Shown here in pieces: positions 1 through 11,273 of a DNA stretch of 64,000 nucleotides. Every line of letters begins with the position of its first letter. The stretch's first letter is position 1. The translations under genes and the position numbers were made by a program. Origin of the DNA: Climacteris rufus (taxonomy: Eukaryota; Chordata; Aves; Passeriformes; Climacteridae); the NCBI GenBank assembly GCA_013398175.1, contig VZRZ01000211.1:755506-819505 (forward strand). Reading direction: 5' to 3'. The notes under the pieces were generated by a model. That model was not told the origin of the DNA and ran no database searches. It worked only from the letters and a program-made list of their open reading frames with translations.

Positions 1-369
1 CCAATTTACTAATTTTCCAATCTAAATAAAGGCTGTAAAATATCAGCATATAAAAATCCAAAATAATTGCATTAAAAGAGTTGGTTATAGTTAAGTATTT
101 TGACCAAGACACAGATAGATATGATGAAAAAGAAACCTCCAACTACTACATATCATATTGTTGAAAGAAAGGTGAGGTTAAACATACATTTCAGAGAATA
201 GATTACAGATTTCAGAGAATAGATTATAGATTTCAGAGAATAGATGATAGAAGGTTTGGTGGCTGAAATGGAAATCTGGCATAATTCATGGGAACTAAGC
301 ATTTTGAAACTGAAAAAAAATCCACAGGAATCAGTTTGCAAAACTTCTGTTTTCTATGAAGACACTGCA
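1..369. other. AT-rich unique sequence
   Basis: No gene or recognisable repeat apart from a short tandem array at 188-250. The 62-codon minus-strand open frame across this stretch runs through that array and shows no domain, so I do not call it a gene. The stretch ends where the terminus of a CR1 element begins. Confidence 0.6.
188..250. repeat. Tandem repeat, 3 copies of a 21-base unit
   Basis: Three adjacent 21-base units occupy 188-208, 209-229 and 230-250. Each begins ATTTCAGAGAATAGAT; the first two differ at one base near the end and the third has one further change. Because 21 is a multiple of three, the array keeps a frame open on the minus strand and yields a repeated SLKSxIY-type peptide, which I regard as a by-product. 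It is a small minisatellite that may vary in copy number. Confidence 0.9.
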
Positions 370-1032
370 TCATAGAATACAGAATAATTTGGGTTAGGAG
401 GGACACATTAATGATTATCTAGTTGCAAACTCCCCTCCCGTGGGCAGGGACCCTTCCACTAAATCAGTTTGCTCAAAGCCCCATCCAAACCGGTGTTGAA
501 TACTCTGAGGGATGGAGCATCCACAGATTTCCTGGGAAACCTGTTTCAGTGCCTCCACATCACCCCCACAGTACAGAATTTCTTCCTAATACCTAATCTA
601 AACCTGCCCTCTTTCAGTTTGAATCCATTCCCCCTTATCCTATCACTACATGCCCTTGTAAAACTCCCTCTCCAGCTTTCTTGTAGCCCCCTTAGGTGCT
701 CCAAGGTATCCCAGAGCCCTCTCTTTTCTAGGCTGGATAACCTCTCTCAGCCTGTCTTCATAGGAGAGGTTCTCCAGCCTCTGATCCTCTCGGTGACCCC
801 CTCTGGGCTAGCTCCAACAGATGCATGTCCTGATGTTGAGGACCCGGGAGCTGATGCAGTGCTCCAGGTGGGATCTCATGAGAGTGGAGCACAGGGGATG
901 AATCGGCTCCCTCGTCCTGCTGCCCACGCTGCTTCGGATGCAGCCCAGGATGCAAGCGCACATTGTGTGTTCGTGTTGAGTTTCTCATTCACCAACACCC
1001 CCATGTCCTTTTCCTTAGGGCTGCTTTTCATA
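370..1032 (-). mobile_element. CR1 LINE 3' fragment, 5'-truncated
   Basis: Read on the minus strand, this runs from the end of the CR1 reverse-transcriptase ORF through the 3' UTR to the terminus at about 371, where the plus strand reads CATAGAATACAGAATA, the complement of the (ATTCTRTG) CR1 tail. Family landmarks seen on the plus strand include the GGGCAGGGACCCTTCCACTA block near 443, TTTCTTCCTAATACCTAATC near 581, and AGCCTGTCTTCATAGGAGAG near 748. Truncation falls just 5' of a stretch corresponding to the KDLGVLV region of the ORF. Frameshifts and stops make it dead. The 189- and 76-codon open frames here are by-products of the element. Its 5' end and flank are shared with the inverted copy at 3,711-4,013. 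Confidence 0.93.
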
Positions 1033-1224
1033 TTTTGAGTTTAAAAATCATGTGAACGCAGTAATGGAAATATACAGAAATTTTTGCATCTCGAGTTAAC
1101 ATCTTGGCTCTTACTGCAATATTGATTTTAAACATATGTATTCTTATTTTGTTGATAGAAACCATATTGCAGTACTATACTAGGTTCTCTCTGTTCCTTC
1201 CAATGGAAATCTGGTGCAAAGCTG
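925..1224 (-). repeat. Arm A of a large inverted repeat
   Basis: The reverse complement of this stretch aligns with 3,711-4,013 almost throughout, at about four bases in five by eye, including a perfect 33-base match between 1,088-1,120 and 3,817-3,849. The arm spans the 5' end of the CR1 at 370-1,032 and about 190 bases of non-CR1 flank (1,033-1,224). Both arms carry the same CR1 truncation point and the same internal CR1 deletion, so they come from one insertion that was later duplicated. Confidence 0.9.
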
Positions 1225-3710
1225 AAGTTTCTTGAGATTATAGTGGTACAATCAAGTTCTTGATGTAAAGAAGGAATACTAGAGTGTGGGTATGTCTATA
1301 CATGTCTGTTTTCAGTGTAGAGTCCCTCTACAAGTCAGAATGCCTAGTGATGAGGAATCTGGGACAAGGTCAATTTACAGGATGTCTCTTTTTGCCCTAA
1401 AGAGTACCAGTGGTGGGAGCATAGGTGGAGGTTGATTGAGGTTTTTTTTTTTTTTTTGCAATTTTTCCCCATTAAAGGATTTGTCTTTTTTCAAGAGATT
1501 AAGCATCAATCCACCCAAATCTTATAAATTAAATCATTAGTAAAATAAGCTTTTCCAAGGACCTGTGATTTTATTAACTACTAAAATATAAGTAAACTTT
1601 AGACATACATGAAAGTACTGGTTTGAAAGAATATAAAATTTCTCGATACTGTTTTTTATTCTGGTGGGTTTTTTTCTGGAACGCTAAATGTGATAGAATT
1701 CACAAATGTTTGCATTTGCTTCTAAAAAGAAGCTAAGCTTTAATTATGAGTCAGTTAAAAGTAGAATTCTTTGGCGATACACATTTGTTTTGAGGGAGTT
1801 CAAGTATTAAATGTAGTTTGGAACAGCATGCAGTAGGCTTAAGACAATACTTATTGTGATGAAATTCAATTTGGACTGTTCCTTATCAGTCTTTACACAT
1901 AATAGTTTTCCTGTAATTTCTTCAAACCTTGCAATCAATCAAATCAGTGGCTTCAAAGACTCAACAAAGTAGTGTTTGTCTCATCAGAATATTATCACAA
2001 ATTTCAAACAGAAGAGGAACAATTTAGAAACTTTGGACTGGATGTAAGAGATCTCCTACTTTTTTTAAGGTATTCATTGATTGTAAAAAATTATATTCCT
2101 GTATGCAAGTCCCTGGATTAGCAAAATAATTAAAAACTTGCCTTGAATTCAAGTGGGTGTGGTACCAAGATAGTTTGATATGCCAGCTTGTTGCAGAGCT
2201 GGGGAAAAGTTGATACTTAATTCCAAAAAAAAGTTTCTTCATTAAAAGGGAATGAAGCAAAATCAATCCCTGTCCTCCCACCCCCTCCCAAAAAAAAAAG
2301 GTCAAAAATCATTATAGAGCACACAATCCAACATTTTGCTATGCTATATTTGTTAGTATTAGGAGCAAGTGACAGTGTCAAACAATTTTATCGTATCAAT
2401 ATTTGGTGCAAGTCAAAATTTCTCCTTAAAATTTTAACAATATTGCTAATGAATTCAGAATATAAAAGAATGTGACAGTCCCATGGTTTTGTCGTATCAG
2501 CCTTCCCAAATTCCAATATCAATTTATTAATCTGGAAATAATAAGAATAAAAATAAAACCTAAAATAGAGGGTTTTTTTGTGTTGGTCCTTTGAGTTAAT
2601 GGATTAGAGTTACATTTGCAGTTCTCTGGACAGACAGGAAGATTAAAAATAGCCTTTTTCAGAAAAAGATTCTGTTCTTGCAAGAGTTCTTTTAACATGA
2701 CTTCAGAATCTAAGACTTTAAAGCACTTGCAGTGGTAGGTGGAAGCTTGAAGGAGACTCGTATTATAAATTATTTTTGGGTAAGAAGAAAGATTTTTGAT
2801 TTATCATATCAAATGCTATATTCTTTAAAGATAAAGGCTTGTTTTTATGTTGTTATCATTGGGTTCTGCTGAGTTCGTAATCTGTGAAATCTGTGACAAA
2901 ACTCTACATATCTACCATCTATTTCTATTTCTCAAAACTGCATGGCAAACTTCTCAGGGTTTCAAAATAATCATACAAATTGATCTTGTCGTGTATGAAA
3001 CTAAGTAGGTGATTAGCAGAGGAAGAGCAAATAAAGTATTAAAACGTTTCATGGCTTGAAACACCTTGAAAACTTAGCTTTTATGAAGATATTTATGTTC
3101 TTTCTGCCTATTTTTTCTTTACAAATTTCCAGAATCTGTTTGCATGAAGGTGCTACAGTAGTTATCTTAGTAAATTAGAAGGTCATCAGGAGAAATAGCC
3201 CTAGATTTTTAGATACGTTTGTATGTTTTAGAGAGTAGGTCTCTTTTTATGATTCCTCTTAGGTTAATTATTCTGATTAGCTTCTACAATTAGCTGAAGA
3301 ATAATGGCTTTTTCTTAATGGATATTTTCTTCTTACTTCAATTTAACCCTCTTCTTTCAAATGTACCTCTTCACCACAATTAGATGTATCATAAAAGAAC
3401 AGCAAAAGGTATATGTTAGTGCATTTGGAAATCTGTCAGCACATGAAGGATTTGCTATTATTATATATTCAGAATTTTATTCACTGAGAAAGCAAAAAAA
3501 AATCAACTTATATTAGTTTGCAATAAATTAGCAATAGAATATATGTCTGTGTTTTAATGGTAAAAATATAGACATCTAAGATTTTCAGTTGGTTGGAAAG
3601 AATGGTCTACTTAGGAGCTAGGAGAAGGTGATTTGGCTGAATAATTTCTTTTGCAATTTACGTGCTGCCACAAGAAAAGTGTTCTTTTCTCTATTGTAAT
3701 AACATTTAAA
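1225..3710. other. Spacer between the inverted arms
   Basis: AT-rich unique sequence with no gene or recognised repeat. It contains a 16-base T run at 1,442-1,457. The 93-codon minus-strand open frame at 2,024-2,305 spans poly-purine and poly-pyrimidine tracts and shows no domain. The homology between the flanking arms fades at both ends of this block. Confidence 0.55.
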
Positions 3711-4013
3711 TAGCTTTGGGCCAGCTTTCCATTGGAGAAGGAACAGATAGAACTGCCTATAGTACTGCAACATAATTTCTATCAATATAAAATAAGTACG
3801 TATGTTTAAAAGTAATATTGCAGTAAGAGCCAAGATGTTAACTCGAGATACAGAAGATTTTGTGTATTTCCATTACTGCCTTCACATGATTTTAAACCCA
3901 AAATATGAAAAGCAACCCTGAGGAAAAGGACTTGAGTGTGTTGGTGGATAGGAACCTCAACATGAACGCAAATGTGCACTTGCAGCCTGGGCTGCATCCA
4001 AAGGAGTGGGTTC
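3711..4013 (+). repeat. Arm B of the inverted repeat, with CR1 5' piece
   Basis: This is the inverted partner of 925-1,224. From about 3,900 it reads CR1 in the sense direction (GAGGAAAAGGACTTGAGTGT near 3,920, then CCTGGGCTGCATCC near 3,987). CR1 homology ends around 4,013-4,035, so this copy lacks the CR1 3' UTR and tail found in arm A. A LINE with no 3' end cannot have arrived by target-primed reverse transcription, which points to segmental copying of arm A in inverted orientation. Confidence 0.88.
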
Positions 4014-4035
4014 CTTCTGTAGGAAGGAATCATTC

Positions 4036-4559
4036 ACTGAGGAATGATTCTTTCCATGTTGGCTGTCAAGTGTTGTGATACTTTGACTACCCATACTAAT
4101 AAGTGCATGCTGGACCTGTTCCTTTTTTGCTTTCTACCTGTGCTGAGACTTGCTCCCAGAGTCTCCTGGCCCATTTCCTGTTTCTTGACTTATACTGTTG
4201 CCTGTGCAAGACCCTCTCTTGTCCTTGATACCTTCCTGGTGTTCCCGTAGTCCCCAGGTACATGAGCCTGGATATACTTGTTCCACTATGCTCTAGCCAT
4301 TTTGTGGAAATGGCATATTAATTTTCACCATCACAAAGGCAAAATGGAAAAAACGTTTTCTGCCTCTTCTACTGCTTCATGGAAAGAAATGGAAAAGTGA
4401 CAGAGGAAGATGATGAAAAAACATATTCTTGTTGCCAGTATCATGGATGAGAGTATAGCACAGTAGTAGAAAATCTATCAGTTTTATTTGGTGTTGCACA
4501 TGTTTAGAATTATGATGTTGTATTTTTCATATGTTGAGCCACTCCAGAATGATCTTGGT
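4036..4559. other. Unique sequence, no gene seen
   Basis: Mixed-composition DNA with a pyrimidine-rich part near 4,110-4,250. The 68-codon plus-strand frame there has a hydrophobic, low-complexity translation with no domain. I see no repeat family I can name. Confidence 0.5.
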
Positions 4560-5170
4560 TTTTGCTCTCTCTCAGCAGTCCACCCAACAGTAATTAAGCT
4601 ACAGTGGGCCTTTCCAAAGGCAGGGGAGTTTAAATATCAGTAATTTGATCTGCCCTGTTTACTGATCTCTGCTGTTAGCTGAGTTGAAAGCGAAATGTTT
4701 TAATTAAAACGATTGGCAATAAGTTGGTATAATGCCATAATTTGCACTGGGCCTCTTCTAGAAAATGACTTAACCTCTGCCTCCGTTGCTAAGGCAACTA
4801 ATGGACATAATTGTAACTGGGTGCATATAGACAGCAAGTGGAGGGCCTAAAGCTTTTTTAAATTGCTGGAATATCATGACGCTGAAAGATTAAAATGTGA
4901 TGTTAGTAAAATATATCCAAAAGTGTCTCTTCCATACTTTGAGCTCAATTTTCACATTTTATTTTTGGTACTGTTTCATGCTGCTAAGGCTTCCAGTCTG
5001 GACTCTAAAACCTAATGATGTCATACTTAAGTTCATTAATGCAGCAGTGTATGTATAATAATTTGCGATATAATCTGGAAATGGCAATGGTTATTCCACT
5101 GGGATTTAGAATAATGTGTTTGATGGAATCTTATCGCCAATCTATATTGAATCAGTAAAGAGTTAAGCAT
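4560..5170. promoter_or_regulatory. Candidate conserved noncoding element
   Basis: The stretch is free of recognisable repeats, has balanced composition and is dense in homeodomain-like TAAT/ATTA cores and GATA-like words. It also holds an RFX-type X-box palindrome at 4,785-4,798. These are properties often seen in vertebrate enhancers, but conservation cannot be judged from one sequence, so the call is inference only. Confidence 0.25.
4785..4798. promoter_or_regulatory. RFX X-box-like palindrome
   Basis: The 14-mer GTTGCTAAGGCAAC has two inverted half-sites, GTTGCT and GGCAAC. It matches the RFX consensus GTNRCCNNRGYAAC at every constrained position except one (T for C at position 6). RFX factors bind such sites in ciliary-gene promoters and many enhancers. 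A single site by chance in 64 kb is possible. Confidence 0.4.
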
Positions 5171-6971
5171 TAGATCATACATTATAAAATATCTTGAATT
5201 ATATTTTTAGACAAAAAACACAGCCCCCACTTTTTTTCTCCTTCACTTGCTGGACCTTAAGGTTCTTAATGAACACGGACCCTATGATAAAATGGAATAT
5301 TTTTCCGAAATAGCCGTAGGAATTCTGAAAAGAGCTTAATAGGTGCCCTTGACCTGATGTTTATCACTGCTGACCACTTGGAGTTTGATGGGGACTTTTA
5401 AATAGTGTTCAGACTTTCAAATTTGCACTGTTTCCCCTAATGGAAAAGCATAAAGTTGAACATTTAGTATGTTACTTCCTTACTGGAAAATAGTCAGAAC
5501 TAGAGTCCAAGGAAATCACAATTCTTACTGAGAAAAAAGAAAGGGTGCACTTTATATACTTTCCTACTGACCTGATAGCTTTCTAATATTTAGCCTCTTA
5601 AGGATAAACTTAAATGGAATGTCACCATACAGCATGGCAGTGCAAAATGCACATCTCAGAAGCACAGATTTAAGTTTGTGCAATCACCTACTAGAACTAA
5701 GGGTTTAGTTGAGGCCTTTCTCCTGTAGCATCTTCTTTACTTTTCCTATCTCTTCCATACGTCTGCAGTGTACCCTGAAGGCCAGGACTGGGGAGAATAG
5801 GGAAGTGCATACCCACTTAGGTGTAGGAAAAGAGAGGTGCCTGAAATATCACACAACTTAATTGCATAGATTGTTTGCTTTTTCTTTATTCCTCTATTAG
5901 AACACATAATTGGACAAATTAATTGGAAAAATGCATGAATTTTGTGACTTTATACATCATACAGAATGAAACAAATGACAAACATTGTTTGGTTTTGTTT
6001 CTAAAAATATTGCTGGAAAAAATTTTACTCCAGAATTACAGAATTCTTCAGTCAAATATAACTTGAAAATTTAGAGCCTGAGCCATTAAAAATTAAATTA
6101 CTTTCCTATCTCAAACTGTGCCTCTGTTTTCCATGAGACAAGATTAGACTTTGTAAAAAAAGCATTAATTCAATAGTTTTACTAAAAATTTTCTAATGCT
6201 ATAAGACCACTAATTACTTAAGTATTGACAAGAGTTTTTACAGCTCAGTAAACATTTTAGAAGAGAAGAAACTAGAACAATGATTGTACAAATGGCTTTA
6301 CTAAAACGTTTGTGTTTTGGTGCTAAAGCTAGAACTTTTAAGGACTTGAAATTGTTGAACTTCACGGTAGATGGCTGTCTGACCAAAACAGTTTAACTTG
6401 CTTCACTTGTGTAAGGCCATTTAATCGTAAAATGCTGTGAGGTTGCCTTCTCATGGTGGAGATTTTAACAAATTCTGCATTATTGTAGGTTTTTTCTCTC
6501 TTTGTGTTCTACCTTACATATATTTTTATATATATATGAAAAACATTTATAAAGAAAACTCATTTATATTAACGTTTAGGGAAGTAAAGCAATCTAGACT
6601 AACAAAACCACGTTAGGGACACGGACAATAAAGTAAAGCACTCTCAAAATGCAAATTTTGGAAAGCAGTTTCCACTTCTCCATGTTCTGCCACAACCTAG
6701 CACCTGTTTAGAGGTGGAAAGGGAAGTTGAAATTAGGAAAGGGAGAAGGTGATCTCCCTCAATCAAGAAGAGAATGCAAGGAAGATCCCTATATCAGCAG
6801 TCTCTCAAGAGGAGTCAGTTCCAAAATGCCTCATTATATACATAAGCATGGAACAGAAAGAGTTGGGAAGGGACTAAAAGGCAAATGTCATGTGCATGAG
6901 CAATTACAGAAGCAGATGAAAGGCAGCCATGTATGGATAAGATGTGGGAGGAATGAAGGCTGAAGTTATTC
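5171..6971. other. AT-rich unique sequence
   Basis: No gene or repeat family recognised. A short (TA)-rich microsatellite lies at about 6,519-6,537. The 78-codon plus-strand frame at 6,727-6,963 is rich in Lys, Gly and Glu because the DNA is purine-rich; it has no domain. Confidence 0.5.
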
Positions 6972-7440
6972 TTACTTGTGATATGATTTTGTTGTAAAAG
7001 GTGCTGGGCAGAGAGCTGTGCTGGTCAGCAGATGATATAAAAACACTAGGATGAGGACAGGTGTTGCAGCACCCCTGAAACGGCAGACAGGCAAGTTTGC
7101 TTCTGGACAGAGCCCAGGGAAGTTGCCCTGCAGCTGTACAATGATGTGGTGGTGTGAGATGTCTCTGGCCATGCTTACTCTCAGCTGCAGTTACTCATGG
7201 TGAGTTCACAGCATGGCCCTACAGGCAGCTGTCCTGGTATAAGGGAGGTGTAGGAGAAACTGCTTGTCCTGGATTCCCCCAGTCTCCAGCCCAGGCTTGT
7301 CAAAGACCTTTAGAGAAGGATGGCTGAGTCCAACTGCTCTGCCAATATAACTGGGCTCCTGGCACTGGCTGGGGTGTTCAGCCCCTTCTCCTACATGTGC
7401 AGTTCTCTACTATTTTTCCTCACCATGGAAGTATGTGCCA
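6972..7440. other. GC-richer block, unclassified
   Basis: Base composition rises clearly against the AT-rich surroundings. There is no CR1 signature, no LTR ends and no domain in any frame. A minus-strand frame of 66 codons is present but unremarkable. It may be a decayed transposon or a composition shift; I cannot tell which. Confidence 0.35.
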
Positions 7441-10400
7441 TCTTCTTTACATATCTCTACTTCAGAATACTCATTGGCAATCACTTTTTTACTTAGGATG
7501 GGCTCCTCTGATATCTATTATTTTATAAAGGAAAAATATCGTATGTCTCCTCAAATTGACTTTCGTTAGTAAAGGCCTTCAAAAGCTCAAAAAAATTTGC
7601 TAATTGCAGTATAATAATCACACTTCCATACATAAATGTTAAGGCACAAGGTTAACAACAGGTGCAAATATTTATTCATATGTTTCTCATGCACATAACA
7701 ACATATCCCTTGTGAATCAGATGGAGAAGGATAATATGAGATGGAATTCTGACAAACAGGCTTCTAAATGGAAGTGTTAACCAGTTTTGAAAAAGAGACA
7801 CAGTATATATATGTATCATTTGCTGGCGATCACAAATTGCTTTGAAAGGGAGGAAAATCTGTAAAATTAGAATAGGGAAAGAAAAGGGCAAAAAATTAGA
7901 ATGCAGCTAGTAGAAATACAAGAACAATTTTAGTTTAAATCAATAAAACTGTACATCATCTATGTACTAAAAGTACGGTTTTATCTTTGGCTAGTGAAAA
8001 TTGCAGCATACCTGCTGAAGTGAAATTGTGTGCTTATACTTTACCCTTATTGTTACAATGAATGTTATTTACCATTTATAGTGAAATGATAGCAATATAT
8101 CTGAAACATATTCGTTTTGAGCTATTAGAAATATAATTCTTATGACTTACAAGCCAGGTTGTGGTGGCCATAGTTGAATGGTCCTATTTGGTGTGTGATC
8201 ACTCTGAAACTGGATGCAGTGAGAATGCCTGATATGAAATCTATGCAGGTGTCAAGAGCATTTAGTTGCAATTACATACCTTAATATTACATTTTAAATA
8301 GTACATCTGGGGGAACCAGTGCCTATAAAACCAGGGTTAGGTGGTAGCCACATCAAAATCTGTAGAAGTGAAATACTGTTTGGCCTGTAGAAACCTTGTC
8401 ATTTCCCGTTAAACTATACTGAGGTAAAGAAAATGTAGGCATCTATTCCTCTGTAATTTTTTCTGTGTTGTGCACTTAGTGAATAGTGGCTCTGCAACAT
8501 ATGTATTTGGGCAAAAAAAGAGCGCAGAATACTGGTATTTGGCAGCTTTGATTCACCCACAGTTGTTTTTTCTTTACCTTGGTAAAAGAGTGGATTAAAC
8601 TATCTGTGTATTATTTTTTCCCCTTTGAGTGTAGAATTCTGCATTTAGAAAAATTCAGTTCATTGGTTATGTAAGTTGCAATGGCATGGTTTGATTTTGT
8701 TATTTCCCAAAAGAAAGAATCAGAGTTTCTGTCTGAAGGCATTGAGGAACTCCAGTGATTGGAATAATCTGGAGACCTTTAGAAGGTCTAACTTGAAAGT
8801 TTATTTAGTCTATTGTGTATGTTGCCAGTACTACATTTTTTTCTGTGTAAGGGACACATATACAGAAAGGCTCGAGAAGGATGTGGTATTTCCTAGAACA
8901 ACCTGTTTAAGGCCAGCTCTGTGTGCATCCACAGCCCAAATGAGAGGGAGAGAGACTTCTCTCCTTTTCTCATCTTTTCTGCAAGATTTAATCTACTTTT
9001 GTACAAGAAACTCATCAGATTTTGAATACTCAAACTTGGATTTCTTATGAACTCCCACCAAAAATTACTGCAGCCTACAACCTGTCTGTCTCCACGATTG
9101 TTTTTTCTCTGAACAATTAAAACAACATTTGAGTAGCTTATATATAATCACATTCATACTATTCATAGTTTTAAAATTTTCTCTTCAGTAATATTCAAAG
9201 TAGAAGGCATGAATTTTTATTGAAATGGCAGGGGTGTGGCCCTGAAGGTTTTACACATACTGCTTTGCTCTGTGGTCTCTCTGGGCACAAATGAGTTACA
9301 GGGGTCAAAATCATGTCAAGCTGTTCAGCAGAATGCTGCAATGCAACGTATTATGTGTATTGGAGGGGCAAGAAACATCTGAAGAAATTAGTAGCTTGAA
9401 TTGGTGTATACTTCATTTGTTCATTAATTCACAGCTTACAGGGAACCATGTAGGAACAAGTTGTAGTTTATAAATACCTCACATGGCTGAGTAGGGGGGC
9501 AGGATCAGCTCTCTTGACATGCTGCAATGTTCTTCCTTATGCACCCCAGAAAGGGTGATAACTTAAATGTTCTTGAGGACAGAGCAGAGTTGTTTAGGTG
9601 CCACTGATTGCTTTGGATGAACACATTTTTCCTGGCAGCCCCTTTGAATTTGTAGCTGTTGCACTACCTAGTTTGAAGAACAAATCTATATCCATTATAT
9701 CATATGGCTAGAAGAGAATATTTTTACTGAATGTTGTTTGGAAAGGTCTTCAGAAAATAAGTTATCGACCTAAAGAAGTAGAATTCGTAGTTCAAAAAGA
9801 TAACTGTCACTAATTTCAGCAATTGGTAAAATTATATGGAGGTATTTGAAGTCCATGGCCACTTCTACAAGAATCCTTTTATTAGAGTGACTGGGAGACA
9901 TCTTGGGCTACAGGCAGTAATAATAACATTAAAACCCACTTATCTAACTAAATATGCAGCTTGAAAATACAAGTACCAGATCACTCCTGATAAAATCAAA
10001 GACAAGTCTGGAAAACTTGGCAAAAATTACAGAAAACTTATGGTTATGGATGGACTGTTGAATGACTTCTTCCAGATGCAGTATCTGCTGCTTAACAGTT
10101 ACAGGACTTTAATGGGCCAGGCTTTTGTGAATGCTAGCCATGAGTTTTAATTGGATGGTCATCCTCCTGCAGATCCCAAGGGGGTGTGCTGGAACAGTTT
10201 TCTAGTAGGATGTTCATATAGGGAAGGTCAGTAGGGAAGATCAGTATAGCAAAATTTCTTTTATAGTTCAAAATAATGGTCAGTCAGGATTCACATCTAG
10301 GCTGTTACTTCTTTTGTGTTTTGTTTATACATTTGGATTATTTTCTAAGCATGTAGGAGGGCTCTGATGCTCAGCATGGTCAGAGGTTCCAGGTGATATT

Positions 10401-11053
10401 CAGCCAAAAATTATTTTGCTCCGTCAGGAGTATTTAAAGGACATTCTCCTATTCCTGGTTCTTGAGTCAGTCCTCCTCTTCTTCAGGTACCTTCCCCACC
10501 TTTGCTGTGAATGTGATGTTCCCTTCGCATGTGCACAAAAGACATATCCATGAGCAGGAAAGAGGAGAAGGGAAACTTGGAAGGGAAGGAGTCAAGCAGT
10601 GGAGCAAATAGTAAGTAGTTTATAGCTCAGTTATATTTGTAGGGGAGGAGTTGCAAAGACTCTGTGAACTGAAGACAGCAACAGGAAACAAGCTCTCTGA
10701 CAGGCTAAAATGACAGGCTCAGTGAGGTGACTTAAAGGAAGTTGCATCAGGCTTTGTTGGCAAATTGTAATTAGCTATGAGTGGTTGTTGTCCTGGAAGA
10801 GAAGACAATGTGAAATTGTTCCTTTCCCATCCTGCCCCAGTGTGACTGAAAGGGGAAACTTTTTACTTTGGTCTATTCAGGAGAAGTAGTCAAAACCCCT
10901 AAGTACTCATGCTTGGAAGAGTGAGGTGCAGAAAACAAGACCGTGGAGATTTTTCCCATGCGTTCATGCAGCCCTTCTGAACGATGTGGTCTGCAATTTA
11001 TGACAAGTACCTTTAGTCACTGGTGCAAGACAGCAAAAATCTAAGAGCTGGTA
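7441..11053. other. Unique sequence, no gene seen
   Basis: About 3.6 kb of AT-rich DNA with scattered short open frames, the longest 124 codons at 8,676-9,050 on the plus strand. That frame shows no domain, and its composition follows the surrounding DNA. No CR1 tail, LTR or tRNA-like fold was recognised. Confidence 0.5.
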
Positions 11054-11273
11054 TGTCACAGTAACGACATGAAAGGAGGAGACAGACACCTCCTGAGAGC
11101 AAAAGAACAAACTTCGGCTGGACCTCCGCCCATCTTTATTTTATATGTGTCTTATAAACCATTGTGGATTGGAGGAGACAATGAGCCACCCTTCAATCAC
11201 ACTGGTCAAAGGAAACGTCCATCAAACTTCTGTGCCCAGGAGAAAGGAATGAAAATAAAAAGATACCGTTACA
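11054..11273 (-). mobile_element. Possible decayed LTR, antisense
   Basis: Read on the minus strand, this holds a TATA-like TTTATAAG (complement of 11,151-11,158), then the polyadenylation signal AATAAA (complement of 11,135-11,140), then a C/T-rich U5-like stretch ending ACTGTGACA at 11,054. It keeps several CpGs (near 11,065, 11,115, 11,126, 11,217 and 11,268), more than the flanking DNA. If bounded TG...CA it would be about 220 bases. No target-site duplication is visible and I do not recognise the family, so the call is weak. The 78-codon plus-strand frame over it is probably a by-product. Confidence 0.3.

Noticed and set aside
469..1038. 189-codon plus-strand open frame, the longest in the window
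   Set aside because: It is antisense to the CR1 3' end; the sequence is explained by the LINE.
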